Of a DNA stretch of 64,000 nucleotides, positions 7,841 through 16,386 are shown piece after piece. The notes beneath the pieces are model-generated. The model was not told where the DNA came from, did not search any database, and saw only the letters and a program-made list of their open reading frames with translations. The position numbers and the translations under genes are program-made. The DNA lies in NCBI GenBank assembly GCA_963759235.1, contig CAVWYO010000006.1:558001-622000 (forward strand), in the 5' to 3' direction. This DNA comes from Bauldia sp963759235 (GTDB taxonomy: Bacteria; Pseudomonadota; Alphaproteobacteria; Rhizobiales; Kaistiaceae). Every line of letters starts with the position of its first letter. The first letter of the stretch is position 1.

Positions 7841-8815
7841 ATGGCCATGAAGGCTCTTGCCGTTCTCGCCGTCGCGATGGCTGGCATCGGAACGCTCGGC
7901 GCATCCGCCGGTTTCGCGGCCGCCGCGCCGCTGCCGGTCGAAGACGTGACGGTGATGCGTTCCACCGACCAGTACGACATCGAGGTTCACTATCCGAAGA
8001 CCGGCGTCGCCACGATCGACGACGCGATCTCGACCTGGGCGACCGGACTGGTCGACGATTTCGTCAAGCAGGCGGAGGAGGATTTCGCCTCTTTCGGCAA
8101 CGACACCGACCGGCCGGCACTGACCTATTCGCTCGATCTTGCCTACGACGTTCCGCGGAACGACGATGCCGTGTTCGTCGTCGATTTCGACGAGAGCATC
8201 TTCACCGGCGGTGCCCATCCCAATCACGACGTCGAAACGTTCAACTTCCTGATGCCGGACGGCTGGCAGGTCTTCCTTCCCGAGATCTTCGACCGGCTGG
8301 CGATAGAACGGATCAGCCGGCTCGCCGTCGCCGACCTTGTGCGCCAGTTCGACGGGCCGGACTCGATGAGCGACGACGACTGGCTGAAGACCGGCGCCGG
8401 GCCCGACTGGGACAATTTCAAGGATTTCCTGCTTCTTCCCGACACGCTCGCCATCCGCTTCCCGCCGTACCAGGTGGCGGCCTATGCGGCCGGCGACCAG
8501 GAGGTCGAGATTCCGCTTTCCGAACTGGAAGGGCTGACGCGGACGAACTGGCGGACGCCGGTGCCGTCCTTCGATTGCGCCAAGGCCGGAACGCCGCCCG
8601 AGAAGGCGGTGTGCTCGGATGTGACGCTAGCCAGGCTCGACCGCGAGGTAGACGGGGCCTACCGGCTGAAGCTCCTCTTTGCCGACGCCGCCGATAGGAA
8701 CGCCGTTCGCAACGAGCAGCGCGCCTGGATCGAAACCCGCAATTCGTGCGGCAGCAGCCTCCTCTGCCTCACCGAGTCCTATGCCACGCGGCTGAAGGCG
8801 CTTCAGGAAGGGTAA
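7841..8815 (+). CDS. Secreted DUF3298/RsiV-like protein with C-terminal LprI-like domain
   Basis: A 324-residue exported protein. Residues 1-27 form a signal peptide ending in an Ala-rich cleavage region. Residues 35-230 resemble DUF3298/DUF4163, the RsiV-type fold (GGAHPNHDVETFNF near residue 125). Residues 240-320 carry the four-cysteine DUF1311/LprI-like domain (FDCAKAG, AVCSD, NSCGSSLLC), a fold seen in lysozyme-inhibitor-like proteins. Together these suggest a periplasmic protein that binds lysozyme or another wall ligand, which is inference. The start at 7841 is the first ATG before the hydrophobic core. Confidence 0.82.
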   Translation: MAMKALAVLAVAMAGIGTLGASAGFAAAAPLPVEDVTVMRSTDQYDIEVHYPKTGVATIDDAISTWATGLVDDFVKQAEEDFASFGNDTDRPALTYSLDLAYDVPRNDDAVFVVDFDESIFTGGAHPNHDVETFNFLMPDGWQVFLPEIFDRLAIERISRLAVADLVRQFDGPDSMSDDDWLKTGAGPDWDNFKDFLLLPDTLAIRFPPYQVAAYAAGDQEVEIPLSELEGLTRTNWRTPVPSFDCAKAGTPPEKAVCSDVTLARLDREVDGAYRLKLLFADAADRNAVRNEQRAWIETRNSCGSSLLCLTESYATRLKALQEG

Positions 8816-8863
8816 GTCGGGCCTGCAGGGGCGAAGCGCACCCGAGCGACCTGGCGCTTGCCG

Positions 8864-10171
8864 CTACTCGGCCGGCTCGCGGGCCTTCGCCATCGGGTTG
8901 TTGGGATGCTCGGTCCAATTGCGGAAGCCGGTTGCCGGCGCCCCGGTATGGGGATCGACGCCGGTGGTCAGCCGCTCCATGGTGATGCAATCCTCGACCG
9001 GGCAGACATTGACGCAGAGATTGCAGCCGACGCATTCGGCGTCGATCACCTCGAAGTGGCGCCGGCCGTTCTGCGTGGCGGTGATCGCCTGATGCGAGGC
9101 GTCCTCGCAGACGATATGGCAGCGGCCGCACTGGATGCAGAGATCCTGGTCGATGCGCGCCTTGGTGACGTAGTTGAGATTGAGGTATTGCCAGTCGGTG
9201 ACGTTGGGAACCGCGCGGCCGGAGAGGTCGGCGAGGCTCATCCCCTTTTCATCGAGATAGCGCGACAGGCCGGACTTCATCTCCGCGACGATCTTGAAGC
9301 CATAGGTCATCGCCGCCGTGCAGACCTGCACGTTGCCGGCACCGAGCGTCAGGAACTCCGCCGCATCGCGCCAGGTGGTGATGCCGCCGATGCCGGAGAT
9401 CGGCAGGCCGGCACACTCCTTGTCGCGGGCAATCTCGGAGACCATCGACAGGGCGATCGGCTTCACCGCCGGCCCGCAGTAGCCGCCGTGGGTGCCCTTG
9501 CCGTCGATCGTCGGCTCGGGAGCAAAGCTGTCGAGATCGACATTGGTGATCGAGTTGATGGTGTTGATCAGCGACACCGCGTCGGCGCTGCCCTTCTTCG
9601 CGGCGCGGGCCGGATAGCGGATGTCGGTGATGTTGGGCGTCAGCTTGACGATGACCGGCATGCGGGTCGCCGCCTTGCACCAGCGCGCGACCATCTCGAT
9701 GTATTCCGGCACTTGGCCGACGGCCGAGCCCATGCCGCGCTCGCTCATGCCGTGCGGACAGCCGAAATTGAGCTCGACGCCGTCGCAGTCGGTTTCCTCG
9801 ACCGCCTTGAGGATGGCGATCCAGTTCGGCTCCTCGCAGGGCACCATCAGCGAGACCACCAGTGCTCGGTCGGGCCAGTCGCGCTTGACCCGTTTGATCT
9901 CCTCGAGGTTGATCTGCAGTTCGCGGTCGGTGATGAGCTCGATATTGTTGAGGCCGATGAGGCGGCGGTCGCCCGCATGGATGGCGCCGTAGCGGGGGCC
10001 GGCAACGTTGACGATCGGCGGGTCCTCGCCGAGGGTCTTCCACACCACGCCGCCCCAGCCCGCCTTGAAGGCGCGCACGACGTTCACTTCCTTGTCGGTC
10101 GGCGGCGCCGAGGCCAGCCAGAACGGGTTCGGCGACTTGATGCCGGCGAATTCAGAGCGAAGGTCTGCCAC
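8864..10171 (-). CDS. preA: NAD-dependent dihydropyrimidine dehydrogenase subunit PreA
   Basis: A 435-residue catalytic subunit that with PreT reduces uracil and thymine to dihydropyrimidines, or runs in reverse, using NADH. The N-terminal 310 residues are the FMN-binding dihydroorotate-dehydrogenase-like barrel (NFGCPHGMSERGMGS near residue 140). The C-terminus carries two 4Fe-4S motifs, CIQCGRCHIVC and CVGCNLCVNVCPVEDC. The start is a GTG at 10171, preceded by AAGGAG. The gene follows preT by under 70 bp on the same strand, so the pair is presumably co-transcribed. Confidence 0.95.
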   Translation of the reverse strand: MADLRSEFAGIKSPNPFWLASAPPTDKEVNVVRAFKAGWGGVVWKTLGEDPPIVNVAGPRYGAIHAGDRRLIGLNNIELITDRELQINLEEIKRVKRDWPDRALVVSLMVPCEEPNWIAILKAVEETDCDGVELNFGCPHGMSERGMGSAVGQVPEYIEMVARWCKAATRMPVIVKLTPNITDIRYPARAAKKGSADAVSLINTINSITNVDLDSFAPEPTIDGKGTHGGYCGPAVKPIALSMVSEIARDKECAGLPISGIGGITTWRDAAEFLTLGAGNVQVCTAAMTYGFKIVAEMKSGLSRYLDEKGMSLADLSGRAVPNVTDWQYLNLNYVTKARIDQDLCIQCGRCHIVCEDASHQAITATQNGRRHFEVIDAECVGCNLCVNVCPVEDCITMERLTTGVDPHTGAPATGFRNWTEHPNNPMAKAREPAE

Positions 10172-10238
10172 GGGACTCTCCTTCAGCTTCCGTGAACCGC
10201 ACCGACCTCCTGAGGATGAGGAGGTTTGTGGGTGTCAA

Positions 10239-11597
10239 TCATGGTGTTGGCGCCGTCAGCGCGCGGTTGATCGATTCGGCGGCGAGCTTGCCGTCCTCGA
10301 CGGCGACGACGGTAAGGTCCTTGCCGCCGGCAATACAGTCGCCGCCGGCCCAAACGCCGGCGAGGCTGGTACGCCGCTCGGCGTCGACCTTGATGCGGCC
10401 GGCCTCCAGCTCGATCGTCTCCGCGGCGCCGTCGAGCGCATCCGGCACGAAAGTCTGGCCGATCGCCTTGAAGACCTGATCGGCGGCAATAGCGAAGGTC
10501 TCGCCGGTGCCGACCAAGCGTCCGTTCGCTTCGGCGGTGTATTCGAACTCGATCGCCGTTACGCGTCCTTCATCGGCGATGAGGCGCTTCGGCGCGGCAT
10601 TGTGCTTGATGCGGACGCCATCGGTCTGGGCGAGGTCGCGCTCGTACGCGCTGGCGCCCATGCGGTCCGCGCCGCGGCGGTAGACGATGGTGACGTCCTC
10701 GGCGCCGAGGCGGCGCGTCTGGGTGGCGATGTCGATCGCGGTCATGCCGCCGCCGACCACGACGATGCGGCGGCCGACCGGCAGCGTCGACAGGTCGGAC
10801 GCCTGGCGCAGCTCGGCTATGTAGGCGACGGCATCCTCGACGCCGGGCAGGTCCTCTTCGCTCATGCCGAGCGCGTTGACGCCGGGAAGTCCGACGGCGA
10901 GGAAGACGGCGTCGAACTCCTGGCGGAGGGTGTCGATCGTCAAGTCGCGGCCGAGCGCCTTGTCCGCTTCGACGGTGATGCCGCCGATCGACAGGATGAA
11001 GTCGACCTCGGCCTGGGCGAAACCGCCCGGCGTCTTGTAGGCAGCGATGCCGTATTCGTTGAGGCCGCCGATCTTCGGCTTGGCGTCGAAGATGACGACG
11101 TCGTGGCCGTGCGCGGCGAGGCGATGGGCGCAGGAAAGGCCGGCCGGGCCGCCGCCGACCACCGCTACCCGCTTGCCCGTCGGCGCGGCGCGGACGAACG
11201 GCTGCTTGCCGTCGGCCATCAAGGTGTCGGTGGCGTAGCGCTGCAGTTCGCCGATGCGGACCGGCTTGCCTTCCGCCGCCTCGCGCACGCAGGCTTCCTC
11301 GCAAAGCGTCTCCGTCGGACAGACGCGGGCGCACATGCCGCCGAGGATATTGGCAGAGAAGATGGTCTCGGCCGCCCCCTTGGGGTTGTCGGTCAGGATC
11401 TCGCGGATGAAGAGTGGGATATCGATGCCGGTCGGACAGGCTGCGACGCACGGCGCGTCATAGCAGAAGTAGCAGCGGTCGGCCTCGACCAGCGCTTCGT
11501 GGCGGCTGAGCGGCGGGTGGAGGTCGGCGAAGTTGACGGCGTATTCCTCGGCCGTCAAGCGGCCGGAGGCGATGTCGGGCGTCCTTCCGTCGGCCAT
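10239..11597 (-). CDS. preT: NAD-dependent dihydropyrimidine dehydrogenase subunit PreT
   Basis: Electron-transfer subunit partner of PreA, of the glutamate-synthase small-subunit type. It has N-terminal Cys clusters for Fe-S centres (CYFCYDAPCVAACP and CARVCPTETLCEEAC), an FAD-binding GGGPAGLSCA motif, and a second dinucleotide fold GGGMTAIDIA for NAD(P)H. I place the start at ATG 11597 (MADGRTPD) because it begins just before the conserved NFADLHPPL region and follows a GCGGAA site. The frame also opens at ATG 11645, or at TTG 11672 overlapping the upstream hydrolase stop as TTGA, so up to 25 more residues are possible. Confidence 0.92.
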   Translation of the reverse strand: MADGRTPDIASGRLTAEEYAVNFADLHPPLSRHEALVEADRCYFCYDAPCVAACPTGIDIPLFIREILTDNPKGAAETIFSANILGGMCARVCPTETLCEEACVREAAEGKPVRIGELQRYATDTLMADGKQPFVRAAPTGKRVAVVGGGPAGLSCAHRLAAHGHDVVIFDAKPKIGGLNEYGIAAYKTPGGFAQAEVDFILSIGGITVEADKALGRDLTIDTLRQEFDAVFLAVGLPGVNALGMSEEDLPGVEDAVAYIAELRQASDLSTLPVGRRIVVVGGGMTAIDIATQTRRLGAEDVTIVYRRGADRMGASAYERDLAQTDGVRIKHNAAPKRLIADEGRVTAIEFEYTAEANGRLVGTGETFAIAADQVFKAIGQTFVPDALDGAAETIELEAGRIKVDAERRTSLAGVWAGGDCIAGGKDLTVVAVEDGKLAAESINRALTAPTP

Positions 11598-11668
11598 GGG
11601 CGTTTCCGCAAGCGCCTTGTCAGCTTTAGAAAAACTCTTGATCATTTGGACAAATTTTTCGGAGGTCG

Positions 11669-12604
11669 TCAAGGCGGGGATTGCGGGGGCACGGATGGCT
11701 CGCCGGCGCCCAGAAAGTCACGGATCAGTGCCAGCGTCTCTTTGGGCGCTTCGACCATCGGCGAGTGACCAACTCCGTTGAGCACGACCGTCGTTGCCCC
11801 CGGCACCGCGTCGTAGCGGTCGCCCTCGCTCGCCGGAACGATCGCGTCGAGCGCGCCGAAAATGACGTGGAGCGGCGGAACCCGATCCAGTTCCGCAAGC
11901 CGCCGCGGGATCGTCTGTGCGGTGCGGTAGGTGACGCTCGCGTTGTGGGCGGCAACCGCTGCCGGGTAGGGAAGCTGGGCGAGGTCGGCGACGAAGCGTT
12001 CCGGCACGGCGAAACCCGGCGCAAAGCCCTGAGCGAGCGCCCGGCGCCGAGCCGGGTGGGTGACAAGCCGCGAGAGAAGGGGGCCGATGACCGGCACCAT
12101 GTAGAGCCTTGTCGTCCTGTCGAAAGTGGTCGCCGCGGCGCTCGGCGTGTCGATGAGCACCAGCTTTTCGATACGCTCCGGGCGCGCCTCGGCGAGCGCG
12201 GTCGCCACTTCGCCGCCCATCGAATGGCCGATGACGATGACCCGCCCGGCGTCGTAGGCATCGAGAACCGCGTTGACCAGCGCCGCCTGGCGCTCGATCG
12301 CGTAGCCGCGATTCGGCGCTTCCGTGCCGCCATGGCCGATGAGGTCGAGGCGGATGACGCGATAGTCCTTGGCCAGCGTCTCCGCGATCGCGTCCCACCA
12401 GTCGAGCGCGGCGCCGAAGCCGTGGATGAGGACGATGGCCGGACCGTCGCCCTCGACCAGAACGTTTGCCGGCACCACCCTGGTGTTGACGATGCTGCCG
12501 CCGCTGCGCGGGATCGCGGCGCGGCTCTCGCCGTTGACCAGGAAGGCATTGACCAACACGGCCGCGACAACCAGCGCCAACGAGAATGCCGCGATCGCGA
12601 TCAC
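11669..12604 (-). CDS. Membrane-anchored alpha/beta hydrolase
   Basis: A 311-residue alpha/beta fold hydrolase. An N-terminal hydrophobic stretch (IAIAAFSLALVVAAVLVNAF) would anchor it to or export it across the membrane. The oxyanion motif is LIHGFGAALDWW near residue 65, the nucleophile is in GHSMGG near residue 122, the acid is in FGALDAIVP, and the His is in GVGHSP near 287. The frame begins with GTG at 12604, and just upstream lies a 16-codon frame with a good ribosome site, so a frameshift or a coupled start is suspected. It abuts preT, suggesting one transcript with the pyrimidine genes, though a role there is unproven. Confidence 0.8.
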   Translation of the reverse strand: MIAIAAFSLALVVAAVLVNAFLVNGESRAAIPRSGGSIVNTRVVPANVLVEGDGPAIVLIHGFGAALDWWDAIAETLAKDYRVIRLDLIGHGGTEAPNRGYAIERQAALVNAVLDAYDAGRVIVIGHSMGGEVATALAEARPERIEKLVLIDTPSAAATTFDRTTRLYMVPVIGPLLSRLVTHPARRRALAQGFAPGFAVPERFVADLAQLPYPAAVAAHNASVTYRTAQTIPRRLAELDRVPPLHVIFGALDAIVPASEGDRYDAVPGATTVVLNGVGHSPMVEAPKETLALIRDFLGAGEPSVPPQSPP

Positions 12605-12651
12605 CGGTCGAAACGGCCGCAGGCGACCGGCACGCTGGGCCGCCGGTTCAT
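12601..12651 (-). CDS. Possible 16-codon leader, or displaced N-terminus of the hydrolase
   Basis: ATG at 12651 follows GAGAGGGGAG at good spacing and reads 16 codons to a TGA at 12603-12601. That stop overlaps the hydrolase GTG as GTGA. Either a leader peptide is coupled to the hydrolase, or a single missing base separates the true N-terminus (RRP...GRFDR followed by the hydrophobic anchor) from the rest of the protein. Adding one G would give a 327-residue hydrolase with a Lys/Arg-rich cytoplasmic start before its anchor, which I find the more natural reading. Confidence 0.4.
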   Translation of the reverse strand: MNRRPSVPVACGRFDR

Positions 12652-12712
12652 GTTGGACTCCCCTCTCTCGGAGGCCGCTGTCGGTTCCGACGACAGGGAA
12701 ACGGGGCGGGGT

Positions 12713-14140
12713 TCACGCCTGCACGTAGGCCGAGGGGCCGCGCACGTTCTCGTCGATGTGGAGCTTCTGGAATAAGGACGGCATGGCGCGTTCGGCGCAG
12801 TCGGTGCGCGGGCAGGTGCGGCACGACACGCCGATCGGCGTCGCGATCTGCGGATCGGCGACGTTGAGGCCGTCGGCATAGACGATCTCGCCGGCGTAGC
12901 GGACGTCGCAGCCGAGGCCGATCGCCCGCTGGCCGACGCGGTGTGGCAGGCCGCTGGTCGGCGAGAACGCCGTCGCCCGGCCGGTGGTGCGGGCGATACA
13001 GAAGAAGGTGCGGCCGTCCGGCATGCGCGAGATCTGCACCCGGAGCATGCCCGGCGTCGAGAAGGCATCGTACACGTTCCACCGCGGGCAGGCGGCGCCG
13101 AACCGCGCGATGTGGATGCCGGACGCCGAGAACCGCTTCGAGATGTTGCCGGCGATATCGACGCGGATGAAGTGGAAGGGCACGCCCTCCAGGCCGGGAC
13201 GGCGGAGCGTCGTCAGCCGGTGGCAGACCTGCTCGAAAGAGACACCGAAGCGGTTCTTGAGGACGTCGGTATCGTAGCGGGTAGCCTTGGCCGCCTCGGC
13301 GAAAAGCCGATAGGGCATCATCACCGCCGCAGCAAAATAGTTGGCGAGCGCGGTGCGCATCAGCGCTTCGGCATCGTTCGACGAGAAGTTGCCCGCCGTG
13401 GCGATGCTGTCGAGCACGTCGTGATGGCCGAGATAGGCGATCTGGTGGGCGATCTGGAAGACCCGGCTCGCTGACGGCAGCATCTCGGAAACCTCGAGCC
13501 GGCGAGCGAGCTGGTCGTAGCGGCGGGCGCGCCCCTTCATCGTTTCCGACGGGCGGATCTCGACCTCGGTGGCGTAGCGCCGCCGGAGAACGCCGATCAG
13601 TCCCTGGGGGAGGGTATGGACCGAAAGGTCGTTTTCCATCCACAGCCGCTCCGCCGCCTCCTCCAGCTCGGGGAAGTAGTTGAGGCGCTTCTGGATGAAC
13701 TCGGTCACCTCCTCCGACGGAATGCTGACCGGTGCCGCCTCGGCGGCATCCTCGCCGGCGCTGCTCGTGGCATCGGCCGGCAGGTGCCGGCGATAGGCCT
13801 CATAGAGGTCGATGACGGCGCGGCCGACCGCCGGTAGCAGCGAGACCAGTTCCTGCACATCGGTGGTCTTGACCTCGGCCCCCTCGAAGATCGGGTCGGA
13901 AAACGCCTCCATCAGCTCCAGCGACAACTGCTGGTCGGTGTCGGCGGCGAAGTCCTGGAGATCGACCTGGAACCGCTCCACGAGCTTGAGGAGCACCCGG
14001 ACCGTGACCGGCCGCTGGTTGCTCTCGAGGAGGGTCAGATAGCTGGCGCTGATCCCGAGTTCCCGGGCCATCTGCGCCTGGGTGAGCCGGCGCTCTTGGC
14101 GCAGCCGTCGCAGCCTTCCACCGATCCGCATCGCCTTCAT
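12713..14140 (-). CDS. XRE-family regulator with ImmA/IrrE-like and DUF2083 domains (ScfR/RamB type)
   Basis: A 475-residue regulator. Residues 8-62 are an XRE helix-turn-helix (LTQAQMARELGISASYLTLLESNQRP). A central IrrE/ImmA-like helical region includes QIAYLGHHDVLDSIA but lacks a complete HEXXH zinc motif. The C-terminal DUF2083 part has a Cys pair, CRTCPRTDC. Homologues (RamB, ScfR, MccR groups) sense short-chain acyl-CoA status and control acetate or propionate genes. It is divergent from isocitrate lyase with only 150 bp between starts, so control of aceA and of itself is likely. The start ATG at 14140 has AAGGAG at ideal spacing. Confidence 0.85.
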   Translation of the reverse strand: MKAMRIGGRLRRLRQERRLTQAQMARELGISASYLTLLESNQRPVTVRVLLKLVERFQVDLQDFAADTDQQLSLELMEAFSDPIFEGAEVKTTDVQELVSLLPAVGRAVIDLYEAYRRHLPADATSSAGEDAAEAAPVSIPSEEVTEFIQKRLNYFPELEEAAERLWMENDLSVHTLPQGLIGVLRRRYATEVEIRPSETMKGRARRYDQLARRLEVSEMLPSASRVFQIAHQIAYLGHHDVLDSIATAGNFSSNDAEALMRTALANYFAAAVMMPYRLFAEAAKATRYDTDVLKNRFGVSFEQVCHRLTTLRRPGLEGVPFHFIRVDIAGNISKRFSASGIHIARFGAACPRWNVYDAFSTPGMLRVQISRMPDGRTFFCIARTTGRATAFSPTSGLPHRVGQRAIGLGCDVRYAGEIVYADGLNVADPQIATPIGVSCRTCPRTDCAERAMPSLFQKLHIDENVRGPSAYVQA

Positions 14141-14150
14141 GGCACGCTCC

Positions 14151-14199
14151 TTACAAGATTTACGAATTTACAGAATCGACCTGTAATCCAAGTTACAGA
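14151..14199. promoter_or_regulatory. Repeated TTAC(A/G) operator cluster between the XRE regulator gene and aceA
   Basis: Four TTAC half-sites on the plus strand begin at 14151, 14160, 14168 and 14193. TTACAG (14168-14173) also forms a perfect inverted repeat with CTGTAA (14181-14186), separated by 7 bases. The first site overlaps the ribosome-binding region of the divergent regulator gene. This is a strong candidate for autoregulation plus aceA control. Binding by that regulator is inference. Confidence 0.6.
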
Positions 14200-14290
14200 A
14201 TTCGGGATTTCAGCGATATTTCAGGTATTTATTGACCAACACCATTTGTCAAGTGTAGCTGCACATCTTGTCAACATAAGGGAGACGACG

Positions 14291-15568
14291 ATGAGCACCC
14301 CACCTGATCGCTTCAAAGGCATCCGCCGGGATTTCTCGCCGGAGGACGTCAACCGGCTGCGCGGCACGGTCCATGTCGAGCATAGCCTTGCCCGGCTTGG
14401 CGCCGAGCGGCTGTGGCAACTGCTGCGCACGCGGCCGGTCGTCCGCGCCCTTGGCGCGGTCACCGGCAACCAGGCGATGCAGCAGGTGAAGGCCGGCCTC
14501 GAGGCCATCTATCTGTCAGGGTGGCAGGTCGCCGCCGATGCCAACAATGCCGGCGAGATGTATCCGGACCAGTCGCTCTATCCGGCCTCGTCGGTTCCCG
14601 AGGTGGTTCGCCGCATCAACAAGACGCTTCAGCGCGCCGACCAGATCGCACGCCTCGAAGGCGACGATGCCACCTATTGGTTCGCGCCGATCGTTGCCGA
14701 CGCCGAAGCCGGTTTTGGCGGTTCGCTCAATGCTTTTGAGCTGATGAAGGCGATGATCGAGGCGGGCGCCGCCGGTGTCCATTTCGAGGATCAACTCGCT
14801 TCGGAGAAGAAGTGCGGGCATCTCGGCGGCAAGGTCCTGGTGCCGACCCAGACCTTCATCCGCACCCTCAACGCAGCGCGCCTCGCCGCCGACGTCAGCG
14901 GCATCAACACGATCCTGATGGCGCGCACCGACGCTCATTCGGCGACGCTGATCACCAGCGACATCGACGAGCGCGACGCGGCCTGGATTTCCGGCGAGCG
15001 GACGAGCGAGGGTTTCTTCAAGCTGAAGCAGGGCAGCAGCCATTCGGTCGCTCATGCGATCGCGCGGAGCCTTTCCTACGCGCCTTACGCCGATCTCCTG
15101 TGGTGGGAGACCTCCCAGCCGGACCTCGGCGAGGCTCGCGAGTTCGCCGAAGAGATTCATCGTCAATTCCCCGGCAAGCTGCTCGCTTACAACTGCTCAC
15201 CGTCATTCAACTGGCGTGCCAAGCTCGACGAGAAGACGATCGAGAGCTTCCAGGAGCAACTCGCCGAGATGGGCTACCGCTTCCAGTTCGTGACGCTGGC
15301 CGGCTTCCACGCGCTGAACCTGTCGATGTTCGAGCTCGCCACCGGCTACGCGGAGCGCGGCATGGGCGCCTATTCGGACCTGCAGGAGCGGGAATTCACC
15401 GCCCAGAATCGCGGCTTTACCGCCGTCCGCCACCAGCGCGAGGTCGGCACCTCCTATTTCGATGCCGTCGCCATGGCGATCTCCGGCGGCCAGTCGTCGA
15501 CGACGGCAATGGCGGGCTCGACCGAATCGGACCAGTTCCAGCGGTCTGCCGTGCCGACGGCGGCCTGA
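14291..15568 (+). CDS. aceA: Isocitrate lyase
   Basis: A 425-residue enzyme that splits isocitrate into glyoxylate and succinate, the first step of the glyoxylate bypass for growth on acetate or fatty acids. The catalytic loop KKCGHLGGK lies near residues 175-183, with FEDQLASEKKCG preceding it and the NCSPSFNW motif near residue 300. The length matches proteobacterial AceA. The ATG at 14291 follows a GGAG site; the open frame upstream crosses the operator cluster and is not coding. No malate synthase is in the window. A DUF4170 gene follows by 37 bp and is probably co-transcribed. Confidence 0.96.
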   Translation: MSTPPDRFKGIRRDFSPEDVNRLRGTVHVEHSLARLGAERLWQLLRTRPVVRALGAVTGNQAMQQVKAGLEAIYLSGWQVAADANNAGEMYPDQSLYPASSVPEVVRRINKTLQRADQIARLEGDDATYWFAPIVADAEAGFGGSLNAFELMKAMIEAGAAGVHFEDQLASEKKCGHLGGKVLVPTQTFIRTLNAARLAADVSGINTILMARTDAHSATLITSDIDERDAAWISGERTSEGFFKLKQGSSHSVAHAIARSLSYAPYADLLWWETSQPDLGEAREFAEEIHRQFPGKLLAYNCSPSFNWRAKLDEKTIESFQEQLAEMGYRFQFVTLAGFHALNLSMFELATGYAERGMGAYSDLQEREFTAQNRGFTAVRHQREVGTSYFDAVAMAISGGQSSTTAMAGSTESDQFQRSAVPTAA

Positions 15569-15605
15569 GCCGACGCGGCATCCACGATCGACAAGGAGAA
15601 GGATC

Positions 15606-15809
15606 ATGCACGACGAATTCTGGGTTGTCGGCGGACGCTACCGCGACACGAGCTTCACGGCGTTGGCGGATGGGGGCGCCGAGGCGTACGGGCCCTTCCC
15701 CCGCTACGAAGACGCCCTCCGTTCGTGGTCCGACCGGAGCAACGGCACCCGCTCGCTCGCTTCGGTGCGCTATTCGATCGTGGTGACCGCGCGGGCGCGT
15801 GCTGCCTAG
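15606..15809 (+). CDS. DUF4170 family small protein
   Basis: A 67-residue protein beginning HDEFWVVGGRYRDTSF, with a GPFPRYEDALRSW core typical of DUF4170, a small cytoplasmic family found mainly in alphaproteobacteria and of unknown function. Short proteins of this family often follow isocitrate lyase genes in this group, which is recalled from general knowledge. ATG 15606 follows AAGGAGAAGG. No signal peptide or membrane segment is present. Confidence 0.82.
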   Translation: MHDEFWVVGGRYRDTSFTALADGGAEAYGPFPRYEDALRSWSDRSNGTRSLASVRYSIVVTARARAA

Positions 15810-15840
15810 GAGGAGGGCCGCACGAGAGGCCTTGCGCGTC

Positions 15841-15879
15841 GCGGCGGCTGCCTCCAGAGGGGCGGCCGCCGCGCTCTTT
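15841..15879 (+). terminator. Rho-independent terminator after aceA/DUF4170
   Basis: GCGGCGGC (15841-15848) pairs with GCCGCCGC (15865-15872), extended internally by GCCTC with GGGGC, and is followed by CTCTTT. It lies between the convergent DUF4170 and NTF2-like genes. The stem is strong but the T run is short. Confidence 0.6.
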
Positions 15880-15892
15880 GCATTTCCGGCGC

Positions 15893-16342
15893 CTATTTGG
15901 CGTCGATCGGCGTCTCCTGATAGAGCTGCTGCCGCCACTTGCCGTCCTGCTTCAGCCAGATCTCGGAGACGAAAACCCGCGGCGGCAGCGGCTTGTCCTC
16001 GAACGTGCCCCTGAATGAGTTCTCGAAGGTGATCTGGGCCGCGTTCGGCCCGAGCACCGTGACGACCGGATCGGTGAAGTCGAAGTACTCCGCCTTGAAA
16101 TCGCCGATCGTGGCGATCTGTTCTTCGGTGTCGAGCGGCCGGCCGTAGTAGCTGCTGACGCCGAGGTGGTCGGGGGTGACCATGCTTTCGATCGTGTTGA
16201 CGTCCTGCGCCGCGAAAGCATCGTTCAGCTTGAACATGGCGGCCTTGATTTCGGCTGCCACCGGCGCGTCGTCGGCACTTGCCGGGAGGATCTGGATCAG
16301 CATAGCGGCGCCTGCCGCCGCGATGATTTGACGGAGTTGCAT
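15893..16342 (-). CDS. Secreted NTF2-like/SnoaL-type protein, copy A
   Basis: A 149-residue protein with a signal peptide (MQLRQIIAAAGAAML, cleavage near ASADD) and a cone-shaped NTF2-like fold of the DUF4440/nuclear-transport-factor-2 type. It shares the family pattern LNDAFAAQDVNTIESMVTPDHLGV, then a hydrophobic strand VVTVLGPNAAQITFENS and a terminal WLKQDGKWRQQLYQETPI. It is the last of three tandem paralogues. No catalytic site can be assigned; secreted relatives bind small ligands or are uncharacterised. ATG 16342 is chosen as it begins the signal peptide. Confidence 0.8.
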   Translation of the reverse strand: MQLRQIIAAAGAAMLIQILPASADDAPVAAEIKAAMFKLNDAFAAQDVNTIESMVTPDHLGVSSYYGRPLDTEEQIATIGDFKAEYFDFTDPVVTVLGPNAAQITFENSFRGTFEDKPLPPRVFVSEIWLKQDGKWRQQLYQETPIDAK

Positions 16343-16386
16343 CGCACTTTCTCCTCTGGTCGGAGCGATCCCGGCCGTGGCCGGCG

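Noticed and set aside
10008..11768. A 586-codon plus-strand frame across preT
   Set aside because: Antisense to preT, which has full Fe-S and dinucleotide motifs; the shadow has none.
12713..14140. Toxin-antitoxin or phage-type ImmA/repressor module
   Set aside because: The IrrE-like region lacks a full HEXXH motif and is fused to an XRE domain and DUF2083 in the metabolic-regulator arrangement next to aceA; no phage genes are near.
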